Positions 26,723-33,833 of a stretch of DNA of 64,000 nt are shown in pieces (the stretch's first letter is position 1; every line of letters starts with the position of its first letter). Position numbers and translations under genes: made by a program. Source of the DNA: Aquimarina mytili (lineage in GTDB: Bacteria; Bacteroidota; Bacteroidia; Flavobacteriales; Flavobacteriaceae); contig NZ_JAERQJ010000012.1 of NCBI RefSeq assembly GCF_016735115.1, positions 1-64,000 on the forward strand, in the 5' to 3' direction. Under the pieces are notes generated by a model. The model was given only the letters and a program-made list of their open reading frames with translations, was not told the DNA's origin and did no database searches.

Positions 26723-26861
26723 TTGGGTGGAAGATCGGTCTCACTTCGACTGGGCTCAGTACAGGCTTCTCGACCGATTAGTTTATTTCCTTTATGTTGG
26801 TGTAACAAAAAAAGCTCCCCATTTCCGAGAAGCTTTGTCTTTTGGGTGGAAGATCGGTCTC
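26688..26861. repeat. Direct repeat of terminator plus tRNA-His 3' end
   Basis: The segment 26688-26742 (terminator followed by GGGTGGAAGATCGGTCTC) recurs at 26808-26861, where the same 18 bases are the 3' end of tRNA-His. The two copies differ at a few bases and one T of length. The left copy therefore carries an 18-nt tRNA fragment at 26725-26742 followed by unrelated DNA that resembles dispersed GCTCAG/CTTCGAC repeats. It looks like a remnant of a duplication or of an insertion at the tRNA end. Confidence 0.6.
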
Positions 26862-26919
26862 GAACCGACGACCTCCTGAACCACAATCAGGCGCTCTAAC
26901 CAACTGAGCTACAACCACC
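26845..26919 (-). tRNA. tRNA-His(GUG)
   Basis: The anticodon loop TTGTGGT gives anticodon GUG. The extra 5' G (-1) opposite C73 is the histidine identity mark. D-arm GCTC..GAGC and T-loop TTCGAGA are normal. The acceptor stem GGTGGTTG / CTTCCACC has two adjacent U-U mismatches at positions 5-68 and 6-67. CCA is not encoded. The terminator-like hairpin just downstream (26811-26837) is imperfect. Confidence 0.9.
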
Positions 26920-26978
26920 ATTTAAATTTAGGCTGCAAAAATAAAGTATTTCTTCATTTCTACAAACATTTTTTTGCA

Positions 26979-27695
26979 TTAAATTAAATCAAAAATGGAA
27001 TCGACTGCTACATAGCGTTCTACGGTAAAGCCTTCTGCGTGTTTCACATTAATAATTCTACCTAAATCTGCTGCACGGTATTTTATACTGTCCAAAAAGT
27101 TCTTACTAGAGATCGGGGTAGAAGGTTCTTTACTATTAGCATCATAAAATTGAGATTCGTAAGCTTCTACACTCTCGATTTTTTTGTCAATATAATTACT
27201 AATATCAACAACAAAATCGGGCTCAATAGTTTTCCATTGTATATAATGGTATACGTGTTTTGGTCTCCATGCCTCTTGAAGCTCTCCATTATATGTAGTT
27301 TCAATTTTTCTTAGTCCAGATAAAAAGCAGGAGTCACTTACTAATTTACTTCCTTTGCCATGATCTATATGTCGATCATCAATTGCATTACATAATACTA
27401 TTTCGGGTTTGTATTTTCGAAGCATAGTAATTATTGCTCGCTGATGTTTTTCATCATTCATGAAAAAACCATCTCTAAATCCAAGATTTTCTCTTATAGA
27501 TACCCCTAAAATTTGTGCAGCTTTTTTGGCTTCTTGATCTCTAATTTCTGGAGTTCCTCTCGTTCCTAATTCACCTCTTGTAAGATCTAGTATTCCAACT
27601 TTTTTTTCTTTGTCAATTTCTTTTGCAATGGTACCTGAGCAACTTAATTCTACATCATCTGGATGTGCTCCTATAGCTAGGATGTCTAATTTCAT
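26979..27695 (-). CDS. bshB1: Bacillithiol biosynthesis deacetylase BshB1
   Basis: The 238-aa PIG-L/LmbE-family zinc hydrolase removes acetate from GlcNAc-malate in bacillithiol synthesis. The motifs are GAHPDDVELSCSGT (residues 9-22, zinc and catalytic Asp), LTRGELGTRGT, NLGFRDGF and the downstream zinc ligand in DDRHIDHGK. The length and the final EGF.VER signature fit BshB1 rather than the broader BshB2 group. It lies 3 bp after the trans-sulfuration enzyme gene, probably in one operon, which would link cysteine supply to thiol synthesis. BshA and BshC are not in this window. Confidence 0.93.
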   Translation of the reverse strand: MKLDILAIGAHPDDVELSCSGTIAKEIDKEKKVGILDLTRGELGTRGTPEIRDQEAKKAAQILGVSIRENLGFRDGFFMNDEKHQRAIITMLRKYKPEIVLCNAIDDRHIDHGKGSKLVSDSCFLSGLRKIETTYNGELQEAWRPKHVYHYIQWKTIEPDFVVDISNYIDKKIESVEAYESQFYDANSKEPSTPISSKNFLDSIKYRAADLGRIINVKHAEGFTVERYVAVDSIFDLI

Positions 27696-27698
27696 AGT

Positions 27699-28868
27699 TT
27701 AGTGTTCTAATTCTGGGACTTTTATTTTATTTAAAGCTTGTTGGATATCTTCCATTAAATCTTCTTTTTCTTCAATACCAACACTAAATCGCAATAAACC
27801 ATCTTTAATACCTTGAGCTTGTCTTTCTTCACCGGTTAATAACGCATGAGAGGTTAAAGTAGGGGAGAGAATGGTACTTTCTACTCCTGCTAAACTCATA
27901 GAGCTTTTTATAAGCGTTAATTCTTTTTGAAAATCACTCGAATTTAATCCTTCTTTTAATTCAAACGATAGCATTCCTCCAAATCCTTTCATTTGTTTTT
28001 TTGCAATTTCATGGTCTGGATGAGATTTTAATCCAGGGTAGTATACAGCAGCTATGTCATCATTTTTTGCAAGCCATTTAGCAAGTTTTAATGCATTTTT
28101 ATTTTGTCGCTTAACTCTAATGCCCAGAGTTTTTATACTTCTTTCCAGCATCCATACTGTAAAATCGCTTAAACTACCTCCAAAGTTTTTGGCTACCTGA
28201 AAAATGCGATCTATATTTTTTTCTGAAGAAACAACAGCTCCGGCTAAGATATCACTATGACCACCTAGATATTTAGTTGCAGAGTGCAAAACGACATCTA
28301 TACCTAATGCTATTGGATTTTGATTTACTGGTGAAGCAAAAGTATTATCTATCATAGTAATAATATCTTTTTTCTTCCCTAAGTCTCCAATCGCTTGTAT
28401 ATCGGTTATGGTTAACAAAGGATTTGATGGAGTTTCTATATAAATTACTTTTGTATTTGATTGTATTTTTTCTTCAAAACCACTTATGTTTTGAGTTTCT
28501 ACATAAGAAAATTCGATACCATGTTTTGTAAATTCTTCATTTACCAAATTGGCTGTGCCGCCATATAGTGTTCTTTGTAATACAATATGATCTCCTTTTT
28601 GTAAGAATGCGAATAGGGTAGTACTAATAGCCGCCATTCCGCTACCAAATATCAAAGAAGACTCGCCTTTTTCAAGTTTTGCTATTTTTTTGGATAAAGC
28701 TTCTTGATTAGGGGTATTAAAGTATCTCGGGTATCTTTTTACATCGACATCTTCAAATGCGTAAGAAGTTGAAAGATATATTGGTGAAACTGCACCTTTA
28801 AATTGTTCGTCTTTGATTTCGCCAAAGTGAGTACAAACGGTATTAAAACCCATTTTTTTTGAATCCAT
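27699..28868 (-). CDS. Trans-sulfuration PLP enzyme (cystathionine gamma-synthase / gamma-lyase family)
   Basis: The 389-aa fold-type I PLP enzyme has SGMAAISTTL (cofactor phosphate contact), the stretch IYIETPSNPLL, DNTFASP and SATKYLGGHSD with the Schiff-base lysine Lys199. The family members cystathionine gamma-synthase, cystathionine gamma-lyase and methionine gamma-lyase cannot be separated safely by eye. Being co-directional and 3 bp from bshB1 favours a role in making cysteine for bacillithiol; this is inference. The start is an ATG at 28868. Confidence 0.88.
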   Translation of the reverse strand: MDSKKMGFNTVCTHFGEIKDEQFKGAVSPIYLSTSYAFEDVDVKRYPRYFNTPNQEALSKKIAKLEKGESSLIFGSGMAAISTTLFAFLQKGDHIVLQRTLYGGTANLVNEEFTKHGIEFSYVETQNISGFEEKIQSNTKVIYIETPSNPLLTITDIQAIGDLGKKKDIITMIDNTFASPVNQNPIALGIDVVLHSATKYLGGHSDILAGAVVSSEKNIDRIFQVAKNFGGSLSDFTVWMLERSIKTLGIRVKRQNKNALKLAKWLAKNDDIAAVYYPGLKSHPDHEIAKKQMKGFGGMLSFELKEGLNSSDFQKELTLIKSSMSLAGVESTILSPTLTSHALLTGEERQAQGIKDGLLRFSVGIEEKEDLMEDIQQALNKIKVPELEH

Positions 28869-28988
28869 ATGTTTAAATGATAATCTGAAGATTTACACCT
28901 CTAAATTACGGTATTCAAAAGAAATGATATAAGAATTAACAGAGAAAATATCGATGGGGGTTAAATTCCTTGAAATTTTATAAAAAAA

Positions 28989-31238
28989 TCAAACCATTTT
29001 CATTCTTGAGATATTTCTCATAATGGTTTGAAAGAATTGTTGCGTATCGTAGGGTTTAATAATTACATCGTTCATACCGACAGAGATAGCTTGATTTCTT
29101 ATCTCTCCTTCTTCGACCGCTGTTAATGCAATGATTGGTGTATGTGTATTAAAAGTTCGTATAACTTTTGTTGCCTCAAGGCCATTCATTTCAGGCATAT
29201 TAATATCCATTAATACAAGGTCAAACTTTTCAAGTTTTATCATTTCAATGGCTTTCATACCATTACTCGCAATGTTGCAGGTATATCCATTCTTTTTTAA
29301 GATATTCTGTGTTACGATTTGGTTTATTTTATTATCGTCAACAATGAGTACGTTAAAGTTACTTGTTCCAATACTTAAATTTTCGCCAGTTTTTAATGAA
29401 ATTTCCTCTTCTTTTACTACTTTTTCATAAAAGAGGTCAAAATAAAATTCAGAACCTTTACCTTCTTTACTATTTATATTAATCTCACTATTATGTAGTT
29501 GAATCAACTTTTTTACAATCGCGAGGCCTAGGCCTGTTCCTTCATATTCTTGATTTTCATTTTTTACTTGCGCAAAGTTGTCAAAAATAGTTTGCTGTTT
29601 ATTTTTCGGAATTCCGATACCATCATCTTTTACGATAAAACGCAATATGTAACTGTCAGCTTTACAATCGATACAATTTACATTGATCCAGATGTTACCA
29701 TCTTTAGTAAATTTAAGAGCATTACCGATTAGGTTTATTAGTATTTGTGATAGCCTTACTGAATCACCAAGTAAGGTGGTATTTATTTTTTTATCAATAT
29801 CAATGTGAACAGTATTGTTGTTGCTTTTTTGTTTGGTATGTAATGAGTTAACAATTCCTTCAATTAATGACCTGATATCAAAAGTTACTTTTTCTAATTT
29901 TACTTCATTGGTTTCTATCTTACTAAGTTGAAGTACATCATTAATTAATGCCAAAAGGTAATCTCCAGAAAATTTTAATGACTCTAAGTATTCATCTTTT
30001 TTCTTCTTGTCCGGATTTTCCATCAACAATGATGTTAGTCCTATAACACCATAAAGAGGAGTTCTAAGTTCATGACTTACTGTAGATATAAATTGAGATT
30101 TTAGAGTAGATACTTGCTCTGCTGTTTCTTTTGCACTTATTAACTCTTTGTTTTTGTCAATCAGGACATTGTTTAGTCTTTTCTTTTGAATATTATTTCT
30201 GTATGAGCTAATTAAGAAAGCCAAAGAGATTAGGATCACAATAATACCCAGTATAATACTGATTCTCCACTTTAATACTTCGCTTTCACTTTCTTTCTTT
30301 TCAGTTTCAGCTTTTTTGATTTTCTCTTCGTATTGATCAACTTCATATTTAATATTAACCCTTTGAAGATCTATTAATTTTTTAAATTCTTTAGCCTTTA
30401 AGATATTTTGAAATTGTTTCTTTTGGTAATCATATGCCTTTTGAAAATCTTCTTGTTTGTGATAAAGTTGTGATTTAGTTTCGTATGATGAGGCTAATTC
30501 TTCAAAATATGTAGAAATTAATTCGTCATTATTGTTTTTGTTTTTTGTTTCACCTAGGGCATAAGATATTGACAATTCTATGTACTCTTCAGATTTTTCA
30601 TATTCTTTAGTGTTTAAAAAATATTTACCTAATAGACCGTTCAGTTTTGTCTTTACAAGGTTTGAAGAGTTCTCATGAATTAATTCTATAGCAGGTGCAA
30701 GATTTTCATATGCACTGTCATAATCATTTCTGGATATATAATATTCGCCAAGGTTTAATAATGGCCTTATCATTCTAGCCGTATCATTTAGTTTTGTGGC
30801 AAACTCATATGATTTTTTATAGTAGGTAACTCCTTTTACCCTGGTAAGATTACGTTTAGTGTATACCCGTGCCAGATTATTATAAAGATCAGTTTCTAGT
30901 ATTTTGCTGTTAGAACTTTGTGCATAGACAAGTGCTCTTCTATAATTACTTCTTGCCTTGTTATCTTCTTCATTAATTTCATAATTCTTGGCAATGATAT
31001 TATAGATATAACCAAGGCTTTTATCATCATTATTATATTGAGCATTTTGCAAAGCAGCTTTAGCAATTTCTAGAGACTTTTCGTATTGATATGCTTCTTG
31101 TAGTTTTTCAGCTTTCTCAATATAGCTTTGTATACTATCAGAAATTAGAGAAGGTTGAGATTGTAGGCTTTGTGTAAAACCTACTAGGATTGAAAGGATT
31201 ATATATAAAATTAAGTTTCTCAACTCTTTGTAATTCAT
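28989..31238 (-). CDS. TPR-containing hybrid sensor histidine kinase
   Basis: The 749-aa hybrid kinase has a signal peptide or N-terminal anchor (about 9-27), periplasmic TPR-like helical repeats (about 30-290), a coiled coil, one transmembrane helix (about 325-347), and a HisKA domain with SHELRTPLYG (His389). HATPase_c follows with NLIGNALKFT, DDGIGIP and GTGLGL. The C-terminal receiver has VLIVDDNKINQIV and the acceptor Asp in LVLMDINMPEMNG. The periplasmic TPRs suggest sensing through a protein or peptide partner. The output partner is not encoded next to it. Gene is monocistronic. Confidence 0.93.
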   Translation of the reverse strand: MNYKELRNLILYIILSILVGFTQSLQSQPSLISDSIQSYIEKAEKLQEAYQYEKSLEIAKAALQNAQYNNDDKSLGYIYNIIAKNYEINEEDNKARSNYRRALVYAQSSNSKILETDLYNNLARVYTKRNLTRVKGVTYYKKSYEFATKLNDTARMIRPLLNLGEYYISRNDYDSAYENLAPAIELIHENSSNLVKTKLNGLLGKYFLNTKEYEKSEEYIELSISYALGETKNKNNNDELISTYFEELASSYETKSQLYHKQEDFQKAYDYQKKQFQNILKAKEFKKLIDLQRVNIKYEVDQYEEKIKKAETEKKESESEVLKWRISIILGIIVILISLAFLISSYRNNIQKKRLNNVLIDKNKELISAKETAEQVSTLKSQFISTVSHELRTPLYGVIGLTSLLMENPDKKKKDEYLESLKFSGDYLLALINDVLQLSKIETNEVKLEKVTFDIRSLIEGIVNSLHTKQKSNNNTVHIDIDKKINTTLLGDSVRLSQILINLIGNALKFTKDGNIWINVNCIDCKADSYILRFIVKDDGIGIPKNKQQTIFDNFAQVKNENQEYEGTGLGLAIVKKLIQLHNSEININSKEGKGSEFYFDLFYEKVVKEEEISLKTGENLSIGTSNFNVLIVDDNKINQIVTQNILKKNGYTCNIASNGMKAIEMIKLEKFDLVLMDINMPEMNGLEATKVIRTFNTHTPIIALTAVEEGEIRNQAISVGMNDVIIKPYDTQQFFQTIMRNISRMKMV

Positions 31239-31449
31239 GGTTTAAGTCAGTTGACGAAAATACAAAAATAGATTTAACATTGTGCAATTCACCGTAATAA
31301 AAGTGTAATTTATCCGTATTTTATGTAGGTGAATACAGTTTTTTGTAAGAAAAAATGTTATTTATTTGAAAAATAAGTCATGATTAGTAAAAACTATTTA
31401 GATATAAATAATAAAAATTGAGCACTCATTTTTTTTATACAAGTAGGTG

Positions 31450-31457
31450 TATATTTG
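31450..31457 (+). promoter_or_regulatory. Putative -7 element (TATATTTG) of the peroxiredoxin operon
   Basis: A perfect TAnnTTTG lies 45 nt before the ATG at 31503. A TTG at 31418-31420 is further upstream than usual (29 nt). A run of TTAATTAAA-type A/T bases before the ATG fits Bacteroidetes initiation regions. Confidence 0.55.
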
Positions 31458-31502
31458 TGCTGTAAAAAATTAATCAATAATTAAATTTTAAAATAAATTA
31501 AT

Positions 31503-32141
31503 ATGACATTTGTAGGCAAGAAATTCCCAAATTTAGACGTTGACGCAATGAATGATATGGGAGATACTTTTAAGCTTAATGTTTTAGAAGAAGCTCAAAA
31601 GAATAATAAAAAAGTATTACTTTTTTGGTACCCGAAAGACTTCACTTTTGTGTGTCCTACAGAATTACATGCTTTTCAAGAGGCGTTAAAAGAATTTGAA
31701 GACAGAAATACTATCGTTATTGGTGCTTCTTGTGATACTCCTGAAGTACATTTTGCATGGCTTAATACAGCAAAAGATAATGGCGGAATCGAAGGAGTTA
31801 CATATCCAATCTTAGCAGATTCTAATCGTAACTTATCAAGTACATTAGGAATTCTTGATATTACTAACGAAAAATATAACGAAGAAACTGGAGTTGTAAC
31901 TGTTGAAGGTGATAATGTTACCTATAGAGCTACATATTTAATTGATGAAGAAGGAACAGTCTTTCATGAAGGTGTAAATCATATGCCAGTAGGAAGAAAT
32001 GTTGCAGAATTTTTAAGATTAATAGATGCGTATACTCATGTTCAGAAGAATGGAGAGGTATGTCCAGCTAACTGGGAAGAAGGTAAAGAAGCAATGAATG
32101 CTAATAGAGATGGTGTGGCTTCTTATTTAGCATCTAACTAA
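31503..32141 (+). CDS. Typical 2-Cys peroxiredoxin (AhpC/Prx1 type)
   Basis: The 212-aa cytosolic thiol peroxidase reduces hydrogen peroxide and alkyl hydroperoxides. The peroxidatic site is DFTFVCPTEL with Cys51; the resolving Cys187 lies in the EVCPANW motif near the C-terminus, the classic 2-Cys arrangement. The thioredoxin gene directly downstream is the likely reductant. It leads a cluster of thiol-based peroxide defence genes (31.5-33.4 kb). Regulation by peroxide is plausible, but I see no OxyR-type operator. Confidence 0.95.
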   Translation: MTFVGKKFPNLDVDAMNDMGDTFKLNVLEEAQKNNKKVLLFWYPKDFTFVCPTELHAFQEALKEFEDRNTIVIGASCDTPEVHFAWLNTAKDNGGIEGVTYPILADSNRNLSSTLGILDITNEKYNEETGVVTVEGDNVTYRATYLIDEEGTVFHEGVNHMPVGRNVAEFLRLIDAYTHVQKNGEVCPANWEEGKEAMNANRDGVASYLASN

Positions 32142-32212
32142 TATCGTACTGTAAAATTTCTTCAGAATACCTTCTGAAGAAATTTTGCTTCTAATCTTTA
32201 AAATCAATTCAA

Positions 32213-32527
32213 ATGGTTCAAGAATTAACAGAAGATAATCTTTCACAACTAATTGCAGATAATAATACTGTCGTAGTTCAATACTCGGCTTCTTGGTGCG
32301 GTAATTGTAGAATTATGAAGCCAAAATTTAAAAAGCTAGCAACAGAAAATGACGCTACTGCTTTTATTATAGTCGATGCCGAAAAATATCCAGAATCCAG
32401 AAAAATGGCCACGGTAGATAATCTTCCAACTTTTGCCACTTTTAAGGATGGAACTTTCGTAAATCAGGTACAAACCAACAAATTTGATGTTCTTAAAGAG
32501 TTAGTAGATGAAGTTACCAGTAATTAA
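32213..32527 (+). CDS. Thioredoxin family protein
   Basis: The 104-aa single-domain thioredoxin fold carries the active site WCGNC (residues 28-32), a variant of the usual WCGPC, and the cis-proline loop in NLPTFATF. The residue between the cysteines changes redox potential in other thioredoxins; the effect here is unknown. It lies 71 bp after the peroxiredoxin gene and its last 20 bases overlap the next gene, suggesting coupled translation. It probably recycles the peroxiredoxin. Confidence 0.93.
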   Translation: MVQELTEDNLSQLIADNNTVVVQYSASWCGNCRIMKPKFKKLATENDATAFIIVDAEKYPESRKMATVDNLPTFATFKDGTFVNQVQTNKFDVLKELVDEVTSN

Positions 32528-32765
32528 GCATCTTACCAGTTTCATCGAAGAAAATGATGAAGATTTTTTGGTAGAAACCATAGAAACTTTAGAAGCATTA
32601 ACCGAGGTATCCTCTCTTAAAGATGAAGAGCTTGATGTTATCGGAGAATTGATTTCTAATATGTATGGAGCTCTCGAAGTTGATAAAATGATCAAACAAG
32701 GAACTCCAAAAAAAGAAGCATTAAATAATTTTATGCAACGGGTCTTAGGATCTATTGATACTTGA
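32508..32765 (+). CDS. DUF6952-like small helical protein
   Basis: The 85-aa acidic, all-helical protein (MKLPVIKHLTSFIEEN, ETLEALTEV, LISNMYGALEVDKMI) matches my memory of a flavobacterial family named DUF6952. It overlaps thioredoxin by 20 bp and its transcript ends at the terminator at 32778-32807. The constant position behind thioredoxin suggests a role in the same thiol pathway. Function unproven. Confidence 0.8.
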   Translation: MKLPVIKHLTSFIEENDEDFLVETIETLEALTEVSSLKDEELDVIGELISNMYGALEVDKMIKQGTPKKEALNNFMQRVLGSIDT

Positions 32766-32777
32766 AAAAGAAAAATT

Positions 32778-32807
32778 AAAAACCTTCCAATCCGGAAGGT
32801 TTTTTTA
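32778..32807 (+). terminator. Terminator of the peroxiredoxin-thioredoxin operon
   Basis: AAAACCTTCC, a short loop, then GGAAGGTT and seven T form a strong hairpin just after the small helical protein gene. Confidence 0.85.
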
Positions 32808-32882
32808 TTTTCTATAAACTTTATTAAAATTACCATTTAATCTTACTAATTTTAAGGCTCAAAAAAACAACAATCATTTATT

Positions 32883-33383
32883 ATGGCTACAATAACTTTA
32901 AAAGGAAACGAAATGCATACTAGCGGTAACTTACCCGCAATTGGTCAAAAAGCACCTGATTTTGAATTAGTAAATACAGATTTGTCAATATCTCGACTAT
33001 CTGACTACAGAGGTTCAAAAGTTATTTTGAATATTTTCCCTTCGGTGGATACAGGTATATGTGCTGCTTCGGTAAGAGAATTTAATAAAGAGGCGAGTAA
33101 CTTAAAAAATACTAAAGTTTTGTGTATATCGAGAGATTTACCTTTTGCACAAGCTCGATTTTGCGGAGCAGAAGGTTTAGAAGATGTTATCAATAGTTCA
33201 GACTTTAGAGATGGTAAATTTGGAAAAGACTATGGAGTAGAAATTACAGATGGTCCGATGAAAGGATTGCATTCTAGAGCAGTTGTAGTACTTGATGAAG
33301 AGGGTGTAGTGGCCTATACAGAGCAGGTGCCAGAAATAGTTCAGGAGCCAAATTATGCAGCAGCCCTAAAAACACTGTCTTAG
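32883..33383 (+). CDS. tpx: Thiol peroxidase, atypical 2-Cys peroxiredoxin (Tpx)
   Basis: The 166-aa enzyme has the Tpx layout: NLPAIGQKAPDFELV at the start, SVDTGIC with peroxidatic Cys60, and FCGAEGL with resolving Cys94. The usual VDTPVC is VDTGIC here, with Gly in place of the proline before the catalytic site. It reduces lipid and alkyl hydroperoxides with thioredoxin. The preceding terminator and a new A-rich leader suggest a separate transcript from the upstream operon. The diacylglycerol kinase-like gene follows after 14 bp. Confidence 0.93.
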   Translation: MATITLKGNEMHTSGNLPAIGQKAPDFELVNTDLSISRLSDYRGSKVILNIFPSVDTGICAASVREFNKEASNLKNTKVLCISRDLPFAQARFCGAEGLEDVINSSDFRDGKFGKDYGVEITDGPMKGLHSRAVVVLDEEGVVAYTEQVPEIVQEPNYAAALKTLS

Positions 33384-33397
33384 GATATTAGCACATA

Positions 33398-33766
33398 ATG
33401 AGTAAAGTTTCTGATTTTATATTAGGTAGGTTGCGTGGTTGTGGTTATGCCTTGAAAGGAGCATTGCTGTTACTAAAAACTGAACCAAGTATCCAAGTTC
33501 AGGCCGGAATTGCTGTTATTATAACGATACTAGGTTTTTATTTTCAAATTACTACAACGGAGTGGATGTTGCAAATTTTTGCCATCGGATTGGTAATGAG
33601 TATTGAAGGTGTTAATACTACTGTAGAAGCAGTTGCAGATTTCATACATCCTGACTTTCATGATAAAATTGGTTTTATAAAAGATGTTGCTGCAGGAGCG
33701 GTTTTTATAGCTGCTGTCATAGCCGTTATTATAGGATTGATTATTTATATACCTTACTTTGTTTAG
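33398..33766 (+). CDS. Diacylglycerol / undecaprenol kinase family protein
   Basis: The 122-aa integral membrane kinase of the DagK family has three transmembrane helices (about 37-53, 57-75, 97-120). The conserved catalytic stretch EGVNTTVEAVADFIHPDFHDKIGFIKDVAAGAV holds the Glu, Asn and Asp residues of the active site. Gram-positive relatives phosphorylate undecaprenol and proteobacterial ones diacylglycerol; which substrate is used here is not clear. It lies 14 bp after tpx. Confidence 0.88.
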   Translation: MSKVSDFILGRLRGCGYALKGALLLLKTEPSIQVQAGIAVIITILGFYFQITTTEWMLQIFAIGLVMSIEGVNTTVEAVADFIHPDFHDKIGFIKDVAAGAVFIAAVIAVIIGLIIYIPYFV

Positions 33767-33807
33767 AAAATTTTTCAGGCATTTTTACGTTCCAATATAG
33801 ATATTCG

Positions 33808-33815
33808 TATTTTTG
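33808..33815 (+). promoter_or_regulatory. Putative -7 element (TATTTTTG) for ftsK
   Basis: A perfect TAnnTTTG lies 19 nt before the ftsK ATG, giving a short leader. No clear TTG box is visible. Confidence 0.5.
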
Positions 33816-33833
33816 CGATAAGACATTCAAAAA

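Noticed and set aside
26680-26886. A 68-codon minus-strand ORF
   Set aside because: It is made of two terminator copies and part of tRNA-His.
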